From contig CAMLNA010000032.1 in assembly GCA_946481025.1 (NCBI GenBank), positions 1 to 35,110 of the forward strand: 35,110 bases of DNA, in the 5' to 3' direction. How positions within the stretch are numbered: position 1 is the first letter of the stretch; each line of letters begins with the position of its first letter. The notes beneath the pieces were generated by a model, which was not told the DNA's origin, did no database searches, and saw only the letters and a program-made list of their open reading frames with translations. Made by a program: the position numbers and the translations under genes. The DNA comes from an uncultured Rivibacter sp. Lineage in GTDB: Bacteria > Pseudomonadota > Gammaproteobacteria > Burkholderiales > Burkholderiaceae. Below are positions 24,222-32,496 of the stretch, piece after piece.

Positions 24222-24243
24222 GGTGCTGCCAGATCGCAGCACC
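24222..24243 (-). promoter_or_regulatory. Perfect 8-bp hairpin abutting the hydrolase start codon
   Basis: GGTGCTGC (24222-24229) and GCAGCACC (24236-24243) are perfect inverted arms with a 6-nt centre. The structure ends at the ATG of the hydrolase gene and takes the place of its Shine-Dalgarno. It could be a repressor operator or an RNA structure controlling initiation. Confidence 0.45.
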
Positions 24244-24342
24244 GCCCGAAAGTTCAAGCCGATGAGGGATTTCTTTACACCCCGGGCACGGTAGACGCCC
24301 ACAATGCGGACATTCCGCAACGCAGCACGGGAAGGCCGCACC

Positions 24343-24600
24343 ATGAACGACGCCACCAAACCGGGAGCCACCGAGGATGTTCAGGAGATCTACCGCCTGC
24401 TCAAGCGCGGCCTGGGTCATGACCTCGTGAACGACGTGAACGTGTTCGAGCTGATCCAGATCGCCGCCAGGGACGGGCACAAGCTGCTGGAGCAGGAGTT
24501 GCGCGAATGGCAGGCGCCGTGCGATCCGGATTCTTCGGGCTTGCCCAGCACCATCGCACCCACGCGCGGGTTCAACCGCGAACACGTCAAGCACCGCTGA
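24343..24600 (+). CDS. Small hypothetical protein (85 aa)
   Basis: 85 residues, no recognised domain. It is mostly helical in appearance (EDVQEIYRLLKRGLGHDLV, FELIQIAARDGHKLLEQELREW) and ends in a Pro/Ser segment. ATG at 24343 has GGGAAGG about 9 nt upstream; an earlier ATG at 24304 lacks one. It is divergent from the hydrolase gene. A strong hairpin follows 10 nt after its stop, which supports a real monocistronic gene. No function assigned. Confidence 0.65.
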   Translation: MNDATKPGATEDVQEIYRLLKRGLGHDLVNDVNVFELIQIAARDGHKLLEQELREWQAPCDPDSSGLPSTIAPTRGFNREHVKHR

Positions 24601-24609
24601 CGCGCTGGT

Positions 24610-24630
24610 GCAGCGGCTGTCAGCCGCTGC
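24610..24630. terminator. Strong hairpin, likely terminator
   Basis: GCAGCGGCT (24610-24618), 3-nt loop GTC, AGCCGCTGC (24622-24630): a perfect 9-bp, GC-rich stem 10 nt downstream of the small gene's stop codon. No run of T follows, as is common in high-GC genomes. The loop-adjacent GCTGTC can also pair with GACAGC just after the stem, giving an alternative fold. Confidence 0.6.
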
Positions 24631-24719
24631 CGACAGCGGACCGGCCGCCTGCCCTATGGGGCGCGGCCTGCGCGCACAGGACACTGCAGGCAGGCCCACC
24701 ATCACTGCAGGAGCCCCCC

Positions 24720-24893
24720 ATGTCCGCTCGCCAACCCGCCAGCCCGTCCACGCCCGACACCACCAAGTCGCCGCCCGAAAGGCCGGCGCGCTCGCCGATA
24801 CTCGACAACGAGCAGCCGGAGCAGGCCTTCGAGGAAGACATTCCGAAGGACGACGACGGCAACGAAGCGGAAGATCCGCACCGATCCGATTGA
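24720..24893 (+). CDS. Small acidic hypothetical protein (57 aa)
   Basis: 57 residues, Pro/Ser-rich N-terminal half and a strongly acidic C-terminal half (EEDIPKDDDGNEAEDPHRSD); probably unstructured. ATG at 24720 follows AGGAG by about 6 nt. It stops 17 bp before the lipoprotein gene, likely the same transcript. No function assigned. Confidence 0.62.
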   Translation: MSARQPASPSTPDTTKSPPERPARSPILDNEQPEQAFEEDIPKDDDGNEAEDPHRSD

Positions 24894-24910
24894 TGCCCGA
24901 AGGAGGCCCC

Positions 24911-25543
24911 ATGTCATCGACCACCGCAACCCGCCCGCTGCTGACCGCCACTGCGTTGGTGTCGGTGCTGCTCCTGGGAGGCTGCGCCTCGACCCGGCTC
25001 GATGCGCAATGGGTGGATCCGCAACTGGGCAGCGGAGCCTCGCTGCGCGGGGCGAAGGTGCTGGTGGCCTGCGAGGCCTTCGAAAGCGTGGTCAAGCAGA
25101 TCTGCCAGGACCAGCTCGCGGCGGAAGTGACCGCGCGCGGCGCCGTGCCGGTGTACGCGCCCAAGGTCGTCAACCCGGAACCCGGCCGCCCGCTGCCGGC
25201 CGAGCAGTATTTCGCCGCGGCCCGCGAGGCCGGCGCCAGGGCGGTGCTCTCGGCCACCGTCATGCTGGCGGCCCGCGACGTGAGCCCGGGCATGTCGATC
25301 GGCATCGGCGGCTTCGGCATCGGCACCGGCCGGGTCGGCGTGGGCGGCGGGGTGTCCGTGCCCATCGGCGGCGGCCAGCCCACCGCCGGCTATGCCACCG
25401 ACAACCGCATCACCGAAGTGACCAGCGGCCGCCTGCTGTGGACCGCCAAGGCCAGCACGCCGCCTTCTGCCGACATCAACGCCCAGCTCGGCTCGCTGGC
25501 CAAGACCGCGGTGGGCGCTGCCGAGAAGGCAGGGCTTTTCTAG
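24911..25543 (+). CDS. Glycine-rich lipoprotein, DUF4136-like
   Basis: 210 residues with a clear lipoprotein signal (LLLGGCAS, Cys about 25). The body resembles small outer-membrane-associated lipoproteins of the DUF4136 type (STRLDAQWVDPQL near the N-terminus), and a glycine-rich beta-hairpin-like stretch lies at about 130-158 (SIGIGGFGIGTG, GVGGG). ATG at 24911 has AGGAGG directly upstream. Converges on the GAF gene with a 24-bp gap and no obvious terminator. Function unknown. Confidence 0.75.
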   Translation: MSSTTATRPLLTATALVSVLLLGGCASTRLDAQWVDPQLGSGASLRGAKVLVACEAFESVVKQICQDQLAAEVTARGAVPVYAPKVVNPEPGRPLPAEQYFAAAREAGARAVLSATVMLAARDVSPGMSIGIGGFGIGTGRVGVGGGVSVPIGGGQPTAGYATDNRITEVTSGRLLWTAKASTPPSADINAQLGSLAKTAVGAAEKAGLF

Positions 25544-25567
25544 GGCCTGTTAACGCTATCTGGAACC

Positions 25568-26380
25568 TCAGGCGCGAAAGCCGCTGTCGGCCCACGACTG
25601 GCCGCGACCCAGGCCGCTGCGCCGATGGCCGCTGCGCACGATGGCCATCTCGGCCTGCAGCTGCGCCTGTGAGGCCCGCAGTTCGGCATTGGCCAGCTCC
25701 AGCTGCAACACGCGGGCCCGCAGGCTTTCGTTGGCGTGGTGCAGCTCGCGGGTGCGGTGCTGCACCAGCTGCTCCAGCTCGATCGAGCCGGCCGCACCGG
25801 TCTGCTGCGGGCTGGCGAACTCCATCGCGACCGACGCGAACCGCGACAGCGCGGTCAGCAGCCGCAGGTCCTCGGCATCGAACTGGCGTTCCGGGGTATG
25901 GGCCACCACCCACAGCGTGCCGATCGGGCGCTCGCCCGTATGGAACGGCAGCAGCAGCGCCTCGACGACCGTGGGCTGCATGGCGGCCACGGACGGGTAG
26001 CAGCGGCCCGGATAGGCAAACAGCAGCGGCGTGTTGCGTTCGATGGTGGTGCCGCAGGGGGTGGTGGCCGGCGCCGCGCCGCAGCCGGTGTGGCCGGCGA
26101 GGCGGCCGGCGACCGCATGCCAGCGCAGCAGGCCCGTTTCGGTATCGGCGACGCTGACACCGGCCGACCCGGCGCGGCAGAGATGCAAGGCCGCGTCGGC
26201 GAGTTTCTGCAGCAAATTTTCCGGGTTGCTGGCGAGGTCGCGCGACAGCAGGCACAGGACCCGGTTCTCGTTCTCGAAGTCTGCGGGCCGTGCCGGCCGC
26301 GACGACAAGGCCTCGGTGACGAGCACGTCCTCCGGGCGCACGGCGGGCGTACCGCCCCCCGCGATGGTGGCGCTTTTCAT
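25568..26380 (-). CDS. GAF-domain protein with C-terminal coiled coil
   Basis: 270 residues. A GAF domain (about 35-190) is followed by a long coiled-coil (about 195-250) and a short basic tail. Unlike phytochrome-like kinases it carries no output domain, so it may regulate a partner through the coiled coil. The GAF pocket contains two nearby Cys (GCGAAP, TTPCGTTI), which might bind a redox signal or cofactor; this is a guess. ATG at 26380 has GGGAGAG about 7 nt upstream; the longer frame has no support. The 149-bp upstream gap holds nothing else I can name. Confidence 0.8.
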   Translation of the reverse strand: MKSATIAGGGTPAVRPEDVLVTEALSSRPARPADFENENRVLCLLSRDLASNPENLLQKLADAALHLCRAGSAGVSVADTETGLLRWHAVAGRLAGHTGCGAAPATTPCGTTIERNTPLLFAYPGRCYPSVAAMQPTVVEALLLPFHTGERPIGTLWVVAHTPERQFDAEDLRLLTALSRFASVAMEFASPQQTGAAGSIELEQLVQHRTRELHHANESLRARVLQLELANAELRASQAQLQAEMAIVRSGHRRSGLGRGQSWADSGFRA

Positions 26381-26529
26381 GTGTTTCTCTCCCTGTTCGT
26401 TGCGTCGCAGCAAACGGTGTGCCCGTGTGCGCACGCACGACAAGTTTGGACGAGATCCGCCGTAACGCAAGCCAAGGACTTGTCACCTTCTTGCGGTATG
26501 CCGCGCGCGCGATCACGGCGCGGCCCGGG

Positions 26530-26733
26530 TTAGCGCAGTCCTGTCGGGCCCTGCTGCAGGCGGTGCAGCTGGTCGCGCACGGCGGTGATGTGCGAACCCA
26601 CGCTGGCCACCGCCTGCGTGAGCTGGGCCTCGGTGCAGTGCAGTTCGTGGCACCAGTAGTACAGGTCTTCCGGGTCGGTCAGGTGGACCCGGCCGGGGTC
26701 CAACGGTGCGAGGTGCTTGCGTTCGTCAGGCAT
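26530..26733 (-). CDS. DUF3606 small protein
   Basis: 67 residues matching the DUF3606 pattern: RVHLTDPEDLYYWCHELHCTEAQLTQAVASVG followed by VRDQLHRL. These small proteins are frequent in Burkholderiales and have no known function. ATG at 26733 follows AAGGAG by 6 nt. Confidence 0.85.
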   Translation of the reverse strand: MPDERKHLAPLDPGRVHLTDPEDLYYWCHELHCTEAQLTQAVASVGSHITAVRDQLHRLQQGPTGLR

Positions 26734-26929
26734 GGCAACTCCTTGCATGGGCCGCGCTGCGCGCCGGTCGGCGCAGTATGCGCCGCGACCGCCCCGATGC
26801 GCAGTACTGCCCGCACAAATCGAATACCTGGCGGTGCAGATCCGCACGCATGACCGGCTGCTGGTAGATTTCGCCTCCCGGCCAGGGGGAGTCGATCGCG
26901 ACGCCGGCCCGTTTCCCAGGAGCTCGTAC
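26734..26929. other. Divergent intergenic region with short direct repeat
   Basis: 196 bp between the DUF3606 gene and the next plus-strand gene. GCGCAGTA occurs twice in direct orientation (26771-26778 and 26799-26806), 28 bp apart, on about the same face of the helix. TAGATT (26865-26870) could be a -10 for the plus-strand gene; no -35 was convincing. No small gene with ribosome-binding support was seen. Confidence 0.3.
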
Positions 26930-27409
26930 ATGACGTTCAAGTACATCAAGACCGATGCCGGTCGCGATGAGATCAAGAGCAGCAGCCGCAAGTTGCCCCG
27001 CACCGCCCGCAACCTCCTGCTCATCATTGACGGTACCCGCACTGGGGACGAGTGGGTCAACCTCGTGCAGGGTGCCACGCCTGCCGACCTGGAGCTGCTG
27101 GTCGACATGCAGATGGTGTCCAAGGTGCAGCGCGCGCCCACCAGCGCCGAGATCGCGGCCGAGGCCGCCGCCGCGCTGAATGCGGCGCTTTCGAAGCTGA
27201 GCTACGACGACCTTTACGGGCTGCTCACCAACCAGGCGCGCGAGCGCTTCGGGCTGGTCAAGGGCTACAGGCTGGTGCTCGAGGTGGAAAAGTGCAGCGG
27301 CCCGGAAGAGATCAAGGCACTGGCCGCGCGTTTCGTGGCCATGGTGCAGGAAGAGCAGGGCCCCGAAGAAGCCCGCAAGCTGCGGGTGGCCCTGGGCGTC
27401 AAGGCCTGA
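26930..27409 (+). CDS. Hypothetical protein (159 aa)
   Basis: 159 residues, no recognised enzyme motif. The N-terminal half (YIKTDAGRDEIKSSSRKLPRTARNLLLIIDGTRT, LELLVDMQMVSKV) resembles a short winged-helix-like module seen in uncharacterised betaproteobacterial proteins; the rest is helical with an acidic C-terminal part. ATG at 26930 follows AGGAG by 7-8 nt. Converges on kdpE, with a hairpin in the gap. Function unknown. Confidence 0.8.
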   Translation: MTFKYIKTDAGRDEIKSSSRKLPRTARNLLLIIDGTRTGDEWVNLVQGATPADLELLVDMQMVSKVQRAPTSAEIAAEAAAALNAALSKLSYDDLYGLLTNQARERFGLVKGYRLVLEVEKCSGPEEIKALAARFVAMVQEEQGPEEARKLRVALGVKA

Positions 27410-27411
27410 GG

Positions 27412-27439
27412 GCCGGGCCTTGCCAAAGAGCGGCCCGGC
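27412..27439. terminator. Candidate bidirectional terminator before kdpE
   Basis: GCCGGGCC (27412-27419) and GGCCCGGC (27432-27439), a perfect 8-bp stem with a 12-nt loop, lie between the convergent hypothetical gene and kdpE. No T tract on either side. It probably ends both transcripts. Confidence 0.55.
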
Positions 27440-27451
27440 GCGGCGCGGGCC

Positions 27452-28153
27452 TCAGGCCGCCTCGACGACCAGCCGGTAGCCCACTGCCGTTTCGGTGAGC
27501 AGGTGGCGCGGCTGCGCCGGGTCGGCTTCGAGCTTCTGGCGCAGGTTGCCCATGTAGACGCGCAGGTAGTGCGTGCTGTCGGCATGGCCGGGCCCCCACA
27601 CCTCGCGCAGCAGGTGCCGGTGGGTGAGCACCCGCCCGGCGTTGGCGGCCAGCACGCCGAGCAGCCGGTATTCGATGGGCGTGACGTGCACTTCGACGCC
27701 GCCCCTGCGCACCACCCGCGAAGCGAAGTCGACCTCCACCTCCCCGAAGCGGAAGCACGCGGCGGCATCGGGCCGCGCGGCCCGGTGGCGCCGCTGGTTG
27801 GCGCGCACCCGGGCCAGCAGCTCGGCCACGCCGAACGGCTTGGTGAGGTAGTCGTCGGCGCCGGCGTCGAGCGCCTTGACCTTTTCGGTTTCCTCCGACC
27901 GGGCCGACAGCACGATGACCGGCGCGTTCGACCAGGTGCGCAGCTCGCGGATGAAGTCGACGCCATCGCCGTCGGGCAGGCCGAGGTCCACGATCACCAG
28001 TTCGGGCCGGCGGGTGCCAGCCTCGACCAGGCCCTGCTTGACGGTACCGGCTTCGAACACCTGCCAGCCTTCGGCTTCGAGCGAGATGCGCACGAAGTGC
28101 CGGATCTGGCGTTCGTCTTCGAGCAACACGGCCACGGGGGAGGCGTCGGACAT
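27452..28153 (-). CDS. kdpE: KdpE response regulator
   Basis: 233 residues, OmpR/PhoB-type. Receiver domain: acidic pair ED near 12-13, phospho-acceptor Asp in VIVDLGLPDGDG (about 56) and Lys in LTKPFG (about 107). The C-terminal winged helix is complete (VTPIEYRLLGVLAANAGRVLTHRHLLREVWG, LRVYMGNLRQKLE), typical of KdpE. It activates kdpFABC under K+ limitation after phosphorylation by KdpD. Its ATG overlaps the kdpD TGA by one base (TGATG), indicating coupled translation. Confidence 0.96.
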   Translation of the reverse strand: MSDASPVAVLLEDERQIRHFVRISLEAEGWQVFEAGTVKQGLVEAGTRRPELVIVDLGLPDGDGVDFIRELRTWSNAPVIVLSARSEETEKVKALDAGADDYLTKPFGVAELLARVRANQRRHRAARPDAAACFRFGEVEVDFASRVVRRGGVEVHVTPIEYRLLGVLAANAGRVLTHRHLLREVWGPGHADSTHYLRVYMGNLRQKLEADPAQPRHLLTETAVGYRLVVEAA

Positions 28154-30873
28154 CAGGCTGTTGCTCCGGTTGATGCGGCGTCCGCGGCTGCCTCTTCGGT
28201 CAGTTCGAGGGGCGGCGGCGAACCCAGCGGCAGCGTGAAGGTGAAGACCGCGCCGTGCGGCGTGTTCGCCTCGGCCCAGATGCGCCCGCGGTGGGCCTGC
28301 ACGATGGCCCGGCAGATCGCGAGCCCCAGCCCCACGCCCGGCGTGGCCGATTCCGCATGGCCGCGGGTGAACTTCTCGAAGATGGCTTCCTCCTGCCCCT
28401 TCGCGACGCCCGGCCCTTCGTCGAGCACGCCGATGCGCAGCTCGTCGGCGAAGCGCCGGGCAAACACCTGCACCGGGCTGCCTGCGGGCGTGTACTTGGC
28501 GGCGTTCTCGAGCAGGTTGCCCAGCACGCGTTCGATCAGCACCGCATCGCATTCCACCAGGGGCAGGTCGCCGTCGAGCCGGACCGACACCGGCCGCGCC
28601 CCGAGCGCCGCGCGGGTGGCGGCGATGGCAGTACCCGCCAGTTCTTCCACCGACTGCCAGCCCAGCCGCAGCTTGATCTCGCCGCTCTGCAGGCGCGCCA
28701 TGTCGAGCAGGTTGTCCACCATGCGGCTCATGCGCAGCGCCTCGTCCCGAATGGCCCGCGCGGTGGCACTCTGCGCGTCGGGCAGCGGCTGCGTCATGGC
28801 CATCGAGTCGGCCAGCCCCACCAGCGCGGCCAGCGGGGTGCGCAGGTCGTGCGACAGCGCCGACAGCAGGGAGTTGCGCAGCCGCTCCGATTCGATCTGT
28901 ACCGTGGCCTGCTGCGCCACCTCGACGTAGTGCACCCGTTCGAGCGCCATCGCGATGAGTGCGGCAAAGGTGTCGAGCTGCTGCCGCTGCTCGGGCACCA
29001 TCAGCAGCCGCGGCTCGCTGGGGTGCACGGCCAGCACGCCGCGCGCGCGCATCGGTGCCTTCAACGGCAGGTAGAGCCAGGGGCTGCCGGGCAGCGTATG
29101 GGTGCCCCAGCCGGCAGCCTGCTGGTGGTCGAGCGCCCATTGGGCGGTGCCGAGGTCCAGGCCGTCGGCTGCCTGGCGCGGCGGTCGCAGGCGGTCGTTG
29201 GCATCCAGCACGTAGAGCAGGGCCTGGGCCCGGAACTCGCGCGCGATGCCCTGTTCGGCGAGGTCGACCACCTGCTCGGCGAGCAGGGCGTTCGACAGGT
29301 CGCGTGCCGCTTCGAACAGGGCCCGCGAGCGGGCCTCGCGGTGGCGCGCCACCATGACCTGGTAGCGCAGCCCGGCGGTGAGCTGGCCGGTCACCAGGGC
29401 CACGACCAGCATCACGAAGAAGGTCAGCAGGTACTGCACGTCCGACACGGCGAACGACAGGCGCGGCGCCACGAAGAAGAAGTCGAAGGCCGCCACGCTG
29501 GTGAAGGCGGCCAGCACCGCCGGACCGCGGCCGAGCGTCACGGCGACCGTGACCACCGCCAGCAGGAACACCATCACGATGTTGGCGAGGTCGAAGTAGC
29601 CGTGCAGCGGCAACGCCAGCAGGGTGGTGAGCCCGCAGGCGGCGGCGGCCCACACATAGCGCAGCAGCGGCCCGGCCCTGTCGTCCGCCGGGTCGGTGCC
29701 CGGCCGCGGGGCGGGGCGGGGCGCGGGCTGGCGTTCGCCCACCTCGATGAGGTCGACGTCCGGTGCCAGCGCGGCCAGCACCCGGCCCAGCAGCCGGCCG
29801 GTGCGCCTGCGCCACCAGCCGGGCTGCGGGTTGCGCCCGAGCACCAGCTTCGACAGGTTGTGATGGCGTGCGTGCTCCACCAGCGTGGAGGCCACGTCCT
29901 GGCCGGACAGCACCGCCGCGGTGGCACCCAGCTCCTGCGCCAGCTTCACGGCGCGCAGGATGCGCTGGCGGTCGGCATCGGGCAGGCGCTGCAGCGCCGG
30001 CGTCTCCACGTACACCGCATGCCAGGCCACATTGAGCTGCTGCGCGAGGCGCGCGGCGCTGCGCACCACATGCTCGGCGCCTTCGCGCGGGCCGATGCAG
30101 CACAGGAGCGCGGCCTCGGTCTTCCACACCTGGGTGATGGCGCGGGCGCTGCGCCAGGCCTGGACATCGTCTTCCACCCGGTCGGCGGTGCGGCGCAGCG
30201 CAAGCTCCCGCAGGGCCATGAGGTTGCCCTTGCGGAAGAAGTTGCGCGCCGCCCGTTCGGCCTGCGCCGGCAGGTACACCTTGCCGGCCGCCAGCCGTGC
30301 GATCAGCTCGTCGGCCGGTGTGTCGACCAGCACCACTTCGTCGGCCGCATCGAAGAAGGTGTCGGGCAGCGTCTCGTGCACCAGCACGCCGGTGATCCCG
30401 CCCACGACGTCGTTCAGGCTTTCGAGGTGCTGCACGTTCAGCGTGGTGTACACGTCGATCCCCGCGCCGAGCAGCTCCTCCACGTCCTGCCAGCGCTTGG
30501 GGTGGCGCGAGCCGGCCACGTTGGAGTGGGCCAGCTCGTCGACCAGGATGAGCCCCGGCCTGCGCTCGAGCGCGGCGTCCAGATCGAACTCGTCGAGCTG
30601 GCGGCCGCGGTATGCGGTCCTGGCCGGGGGCAGCAGCGGCAGCCCGTCGAGCAGCGAGGCCGTTTCGCTGCGGCCGTGGGTTTCCACCACGCCGGCCAGC
30701 ACGTCACGCCCCTGGGCCTTGGCGGCGCGGGCCGCCTGCAGCATGGCGTAGGTCTTGCCGACGCCGGCCGACGAGCCGAAATAGATGCGGAGCCTGCCGC
30801 GCCCGGCGCGCGCTTCGTCCTGCCGGATACGGGCCAGCAGCGTGTCGGGATCGGGGCGGTCGTGGTCGGTCAT
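28153..30873 (-). CDS. kdpD: KdpD K+-sensing histidine kinase
   Basis: 906 residues, full-length KdpD. The N-terminal KdpD domain carries a Walker A-like GSSAGVGKT (about 31-40); then a universal-stress-protein-like domain, four closely spaced TM helices (about 400-490), a GAF region, HisKA with SALSHDLRTPLAAL (His about 670) and HATPase with GVGLGLAI. It senses low K+ and turgor/ionic changes and phosphorylates KdpE. It begins 10 bp after the CorA-like gene rather than after kdpC. Confidence 0.97.
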   Translation of the reverse strand: MTDHDRPDPDTLLARIRQDEARAGRGRLRIYFGSSAGVGKTYAMLQAARAAKAQGRDVLAGVVETHGRSETASLLDGLPLLPPARTAYRGRQLDEFDLDAALERRPGLILVDELAHSNVAGSRHPKRWQDVEELLGAGIDVYTTLNVQHLESLNDVVGGITGVLVHETLPDTFFDAADEVVLVDTPADELIARLAAGKVYLPAQAERAARNFFRKGNLMALRELALRRTADRVEDDVQAWRSARAITQVWKTEAALLCCIGPREGAEHVVRSAARLAQQLNVAWHAVYVETPALQRLPDADRQRILRAVKLAQELGATAAVLSGQDVASTLVEHARHHNLSKLVLGRNPQPGWWRRRTGRLLGRVLAALAPDVDLIEVGERQPAPRPAPRPGTDPADDRAGPLLRYVWAAAACGLTTLLALPLHGYFDLANIVMVFLLAVVTVAVTLGRGPAVLAAFTSVAAFDFFFVAPRLSFAVSDVQYLLTFFVMLVVALVTGQLTAGLRYQVMVARHREARSRALFEAARDLSNALLAEQVVDLAEQGIAREFRAQALLYVLDANDRLRPPRQAADGLDLGTAQWALDHQQAAGWGTHTLPGSPWLYLPLKAPMRARGVLAVHPSEPRLLMVPEQRQQLDTFAALIAMALERVHYVEVAQQATVQIESERLRNSLLSALSHDLRTPLAALVGLADSMAMTQPLPDAQSATARAIRDEALRMSRMVDNLLDMARLQSGEIKLRLGWQSVEELAGTAIAATRAALGARPVSVRLDGDLPLVECDAVLIERVLGNLLENAAKYTPAGSPVQVFARRFADELRIGVLDEGPGVAKGQEEAIFEKFTRGHAESATPGVGLGLAICRAIVQAHRGRIWAEANTPHGAVFTFTLPLGSPPPLELTEEAAADAASTGATA

Positions 30874-30883
30874 CCCGCCCCGG

Positions 30884-31849
30884 CTACAGCCACTTCGCGC
30901 GTCGGAAGCGCCACCACACCACGGCGCAGGTGCTGACGATCAGCCCGAGCGCGGCCGGGTAGCCCCATTTCTGCTTCAGCTCGGGCATGTGTTCGAAGTT
31001 CATGCCCCAGATGCCGGCGAAGGCGGTGGCCACCGCGAAGATGCCGGCCCAGGCGGCGAGCCGCTTGGTGACCTCGCTCTCTTCGATGGTGGTGACCGAC
31101 AGGTTGACCGCGATGGCGGTCGAGATGGTCTCGCGGATGTTGTCCACCGAGGCCTGGATGCGCGCGAGGTGGTCGCCCACGTCGCGGAAGTAGGCTTCGG
31201 TGGGGATGCACACCGCCGGCACCCGCCCGCCATGGAGCTTGCCCGTGAACTGCAGCAGCGAGCTGACCGCGTGCTTGAGCGGCGCGACCTTGCGCTTGAG
31301 CGCGTACAGCTGCTCGATGTTCGTGCGGCCGGCGCCCTTGTCGAAGATGCGGTCCTCGATGGCCTCGAGCTCGTTCTCGATCAGGTCCATGATGGGGAAG
31401 TAGCGGTCCACCACTGCGTCCATCAGCGCATAGAGCACGAAGCCCGGGCCCTGCTTCAGCAGGTGCGGTTCTCGTTCGCAGCGCTCGCGCACCCCGAGGA
31501 AGTTCTGCTTGCTTCGGTTGCGCACCGACAGCACGTAGTTCGGGCCGACGAAGATCGCCACTTCGCCGACGTTGAGCTCGTCGCCCACCAGCTCGATGAG
31601 GTGCAGCACGACGAACAGCGAGTCGCCGTATTCCTCGATCTTCGGGCGCTGGTGGCCGTGCCTGGCGTCTTCGACCGCCAGCTCGTGCAGGTTGAACTCG
31701 CGCCGCATCTCGTCGAGCTCGGCATCGGTGGCGTCGCGCAGCGCCACCCAGACGAAACATCCTGGCTTGTCGAGGTAGTCGCTGATCTCGCTCGTCTGCA
31801 GATCGGCCAGGCGGGCGCCGTCCTGGTAGGCAACGCAATTGATGAGCAT
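30884..31849 (-). CDS. corA: CorA-family Mg2+/Co2+ channel, inserted in kdp operon
   Basis: 321 residues. The long acidic/basic cytoplasmic domain (VEDARHGHQRPKIEEYGDSLFVVLHL) is followed by two C-terminal TM helices (about 262-283 and 291-312). The GMN selectivity motif is intact in IWGMNFEHMPEL (about 281). CorA-type pentamers move Mg2+ (also Co2+ or Ni2+) down the electrochemical gradient. ATG at 31849 is chosen by homology and lacks a Shine-Dalgarno; the transcript before it is pyrimidine-rich. It lies between kdpC (58 bp away) and kdpD (10 bp away) on the same strand, so it is probably cotranscribed. Which CorA subtype it is remains open. Confidence 0.92.
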   Translation of the reverse strand: MLINCVAYQDGARLADLQTSEISDYLDKPGCFVWVALRDATDAELDEMRREFNLHELAVEDARHGHQRPKIEEYGDSLFVVLHLIELVGDELNVGEVAIFVGPNYVLSVRNRSKQNFLGVRERCEREPHLLKQGPGFVLYALMDAVVDRYFPIMDLIENELEAIEDRIFDKGAGRTNIEQLYALKRKVAPLKHAVSSLLQFTGKLHGGRVPAVCIPTEAYFRDVGDHLARIQASVDNIRETISTAIAVNLSVTTIEESEVTKRLAAWAGIFAVATAFAGIWGMNFEHMPELKQKWGYPAALGLIVSTCAVVWWRFRRAKWL

Positions 31850-31907
31850 CGGCTTGGCGGAGGGGAGTGGGGATCGCGGGCAATCTTGCCACGCTGCTTC
31901 GGCCGTT

Positions 31908-32486
31908 CTATTGCCGGCGCAGACCCGCCAGTGCCAGGTTGAGCCGCAGCACGTTGACCCGCGGTTCGCCCAGGAACCCCAGCAGCGGACCCTCGGCCTG
32001 CTGCTCCACGAGTCCTCGCACCGCATCGGCCGGCAGCCCGCGCGCCCTGGCCACGCGTGGCACCTGGTAGAGGGCCGTGGCCACACTCACGTGAGGGTCC
32101 AGCCCGCTGGCCGAGGCGGTGACCAGGTCCACCGGCACGGGCGAGGTGTTGCCCGGGTCGGCCGCGCGCAGCGCTCCGATGCGTGCCTTCACCGCCTCGG
32201 CCAGCGCCGGGTTCAGCGGACCCAGGTTCGAGCCGCCGGACGCGGCCGCGTTGTAGGGGACGGGGGCCGTGGCCGACGGACGCCCCCAGAAGTTCTTCGG
32301 GTCGGCGAACTGCTGGCCGATCAGCTCGGAGCCGACGACCTTGCCGTCCACCGTGACCAGGCTGCCGCCGGCTTCATGCGGAAAGGCGGCCTGCGCGAGC
32401 ACGGTCACCGCCAGCGGATAGGCCACGCCGGTGAGCGCCGTCAGCAGGGCAAGGCAGACGAGGGCCGGGCGAAGGAACGATGTCAT
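31908..32486 (-). CDS. kdpC: KdpC, K+-transporting ATPase chaperone subunit
   Basis: 192 residues, one N-terminal TM helix (about 8-30), then the periplasmic KdpC domain: [47 protein letters not shown] and [10 protein letters not shown]. KdpC stabilises the KdpA-KdpB complex and raises ATP affinity. The ATG follows GAGGAG, which overlaps the kdpB TGA, so the two are translationally coupled. Confidence 0.97.
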   Translation of the reverse strand: MTSFLRPALVCLALLTALTGVAYPLAVTVLAQAAFPHEAGGSLVTVDGKVVGSELIGQQFADPKNFWGRPSATAPVPYNAAASGGSNLGPLNPALAEAVKARIGALRAADPGNTSPVPVDLVTASASGLDPHVSVATALYQVPRVARARGLPADAVRGLVEQQAEGPLLGFLGEPRVNVLRLNLALAGLRRQ

Positions 32487-32496
32487 GACGGACTCC

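Noticed and set aside
22810..25383. An 857-codon minus-strand frame across several genes
   Set aside because: It crosses the GNAT, hydrolase and lipoprotein genes, all with recognisable products on other frames, and has no coherent domain.
28255..30936. A very long plus-strand reading frame antisense to kdpD
   Set aside because: It is His/Gln/Arg-rich with no domain, exactly mirrors a full-length KdpD, and arises from high third-position GC. Similar long mirror frames lie opposite the GGDEF, EAL, ligase and kdpB genes.
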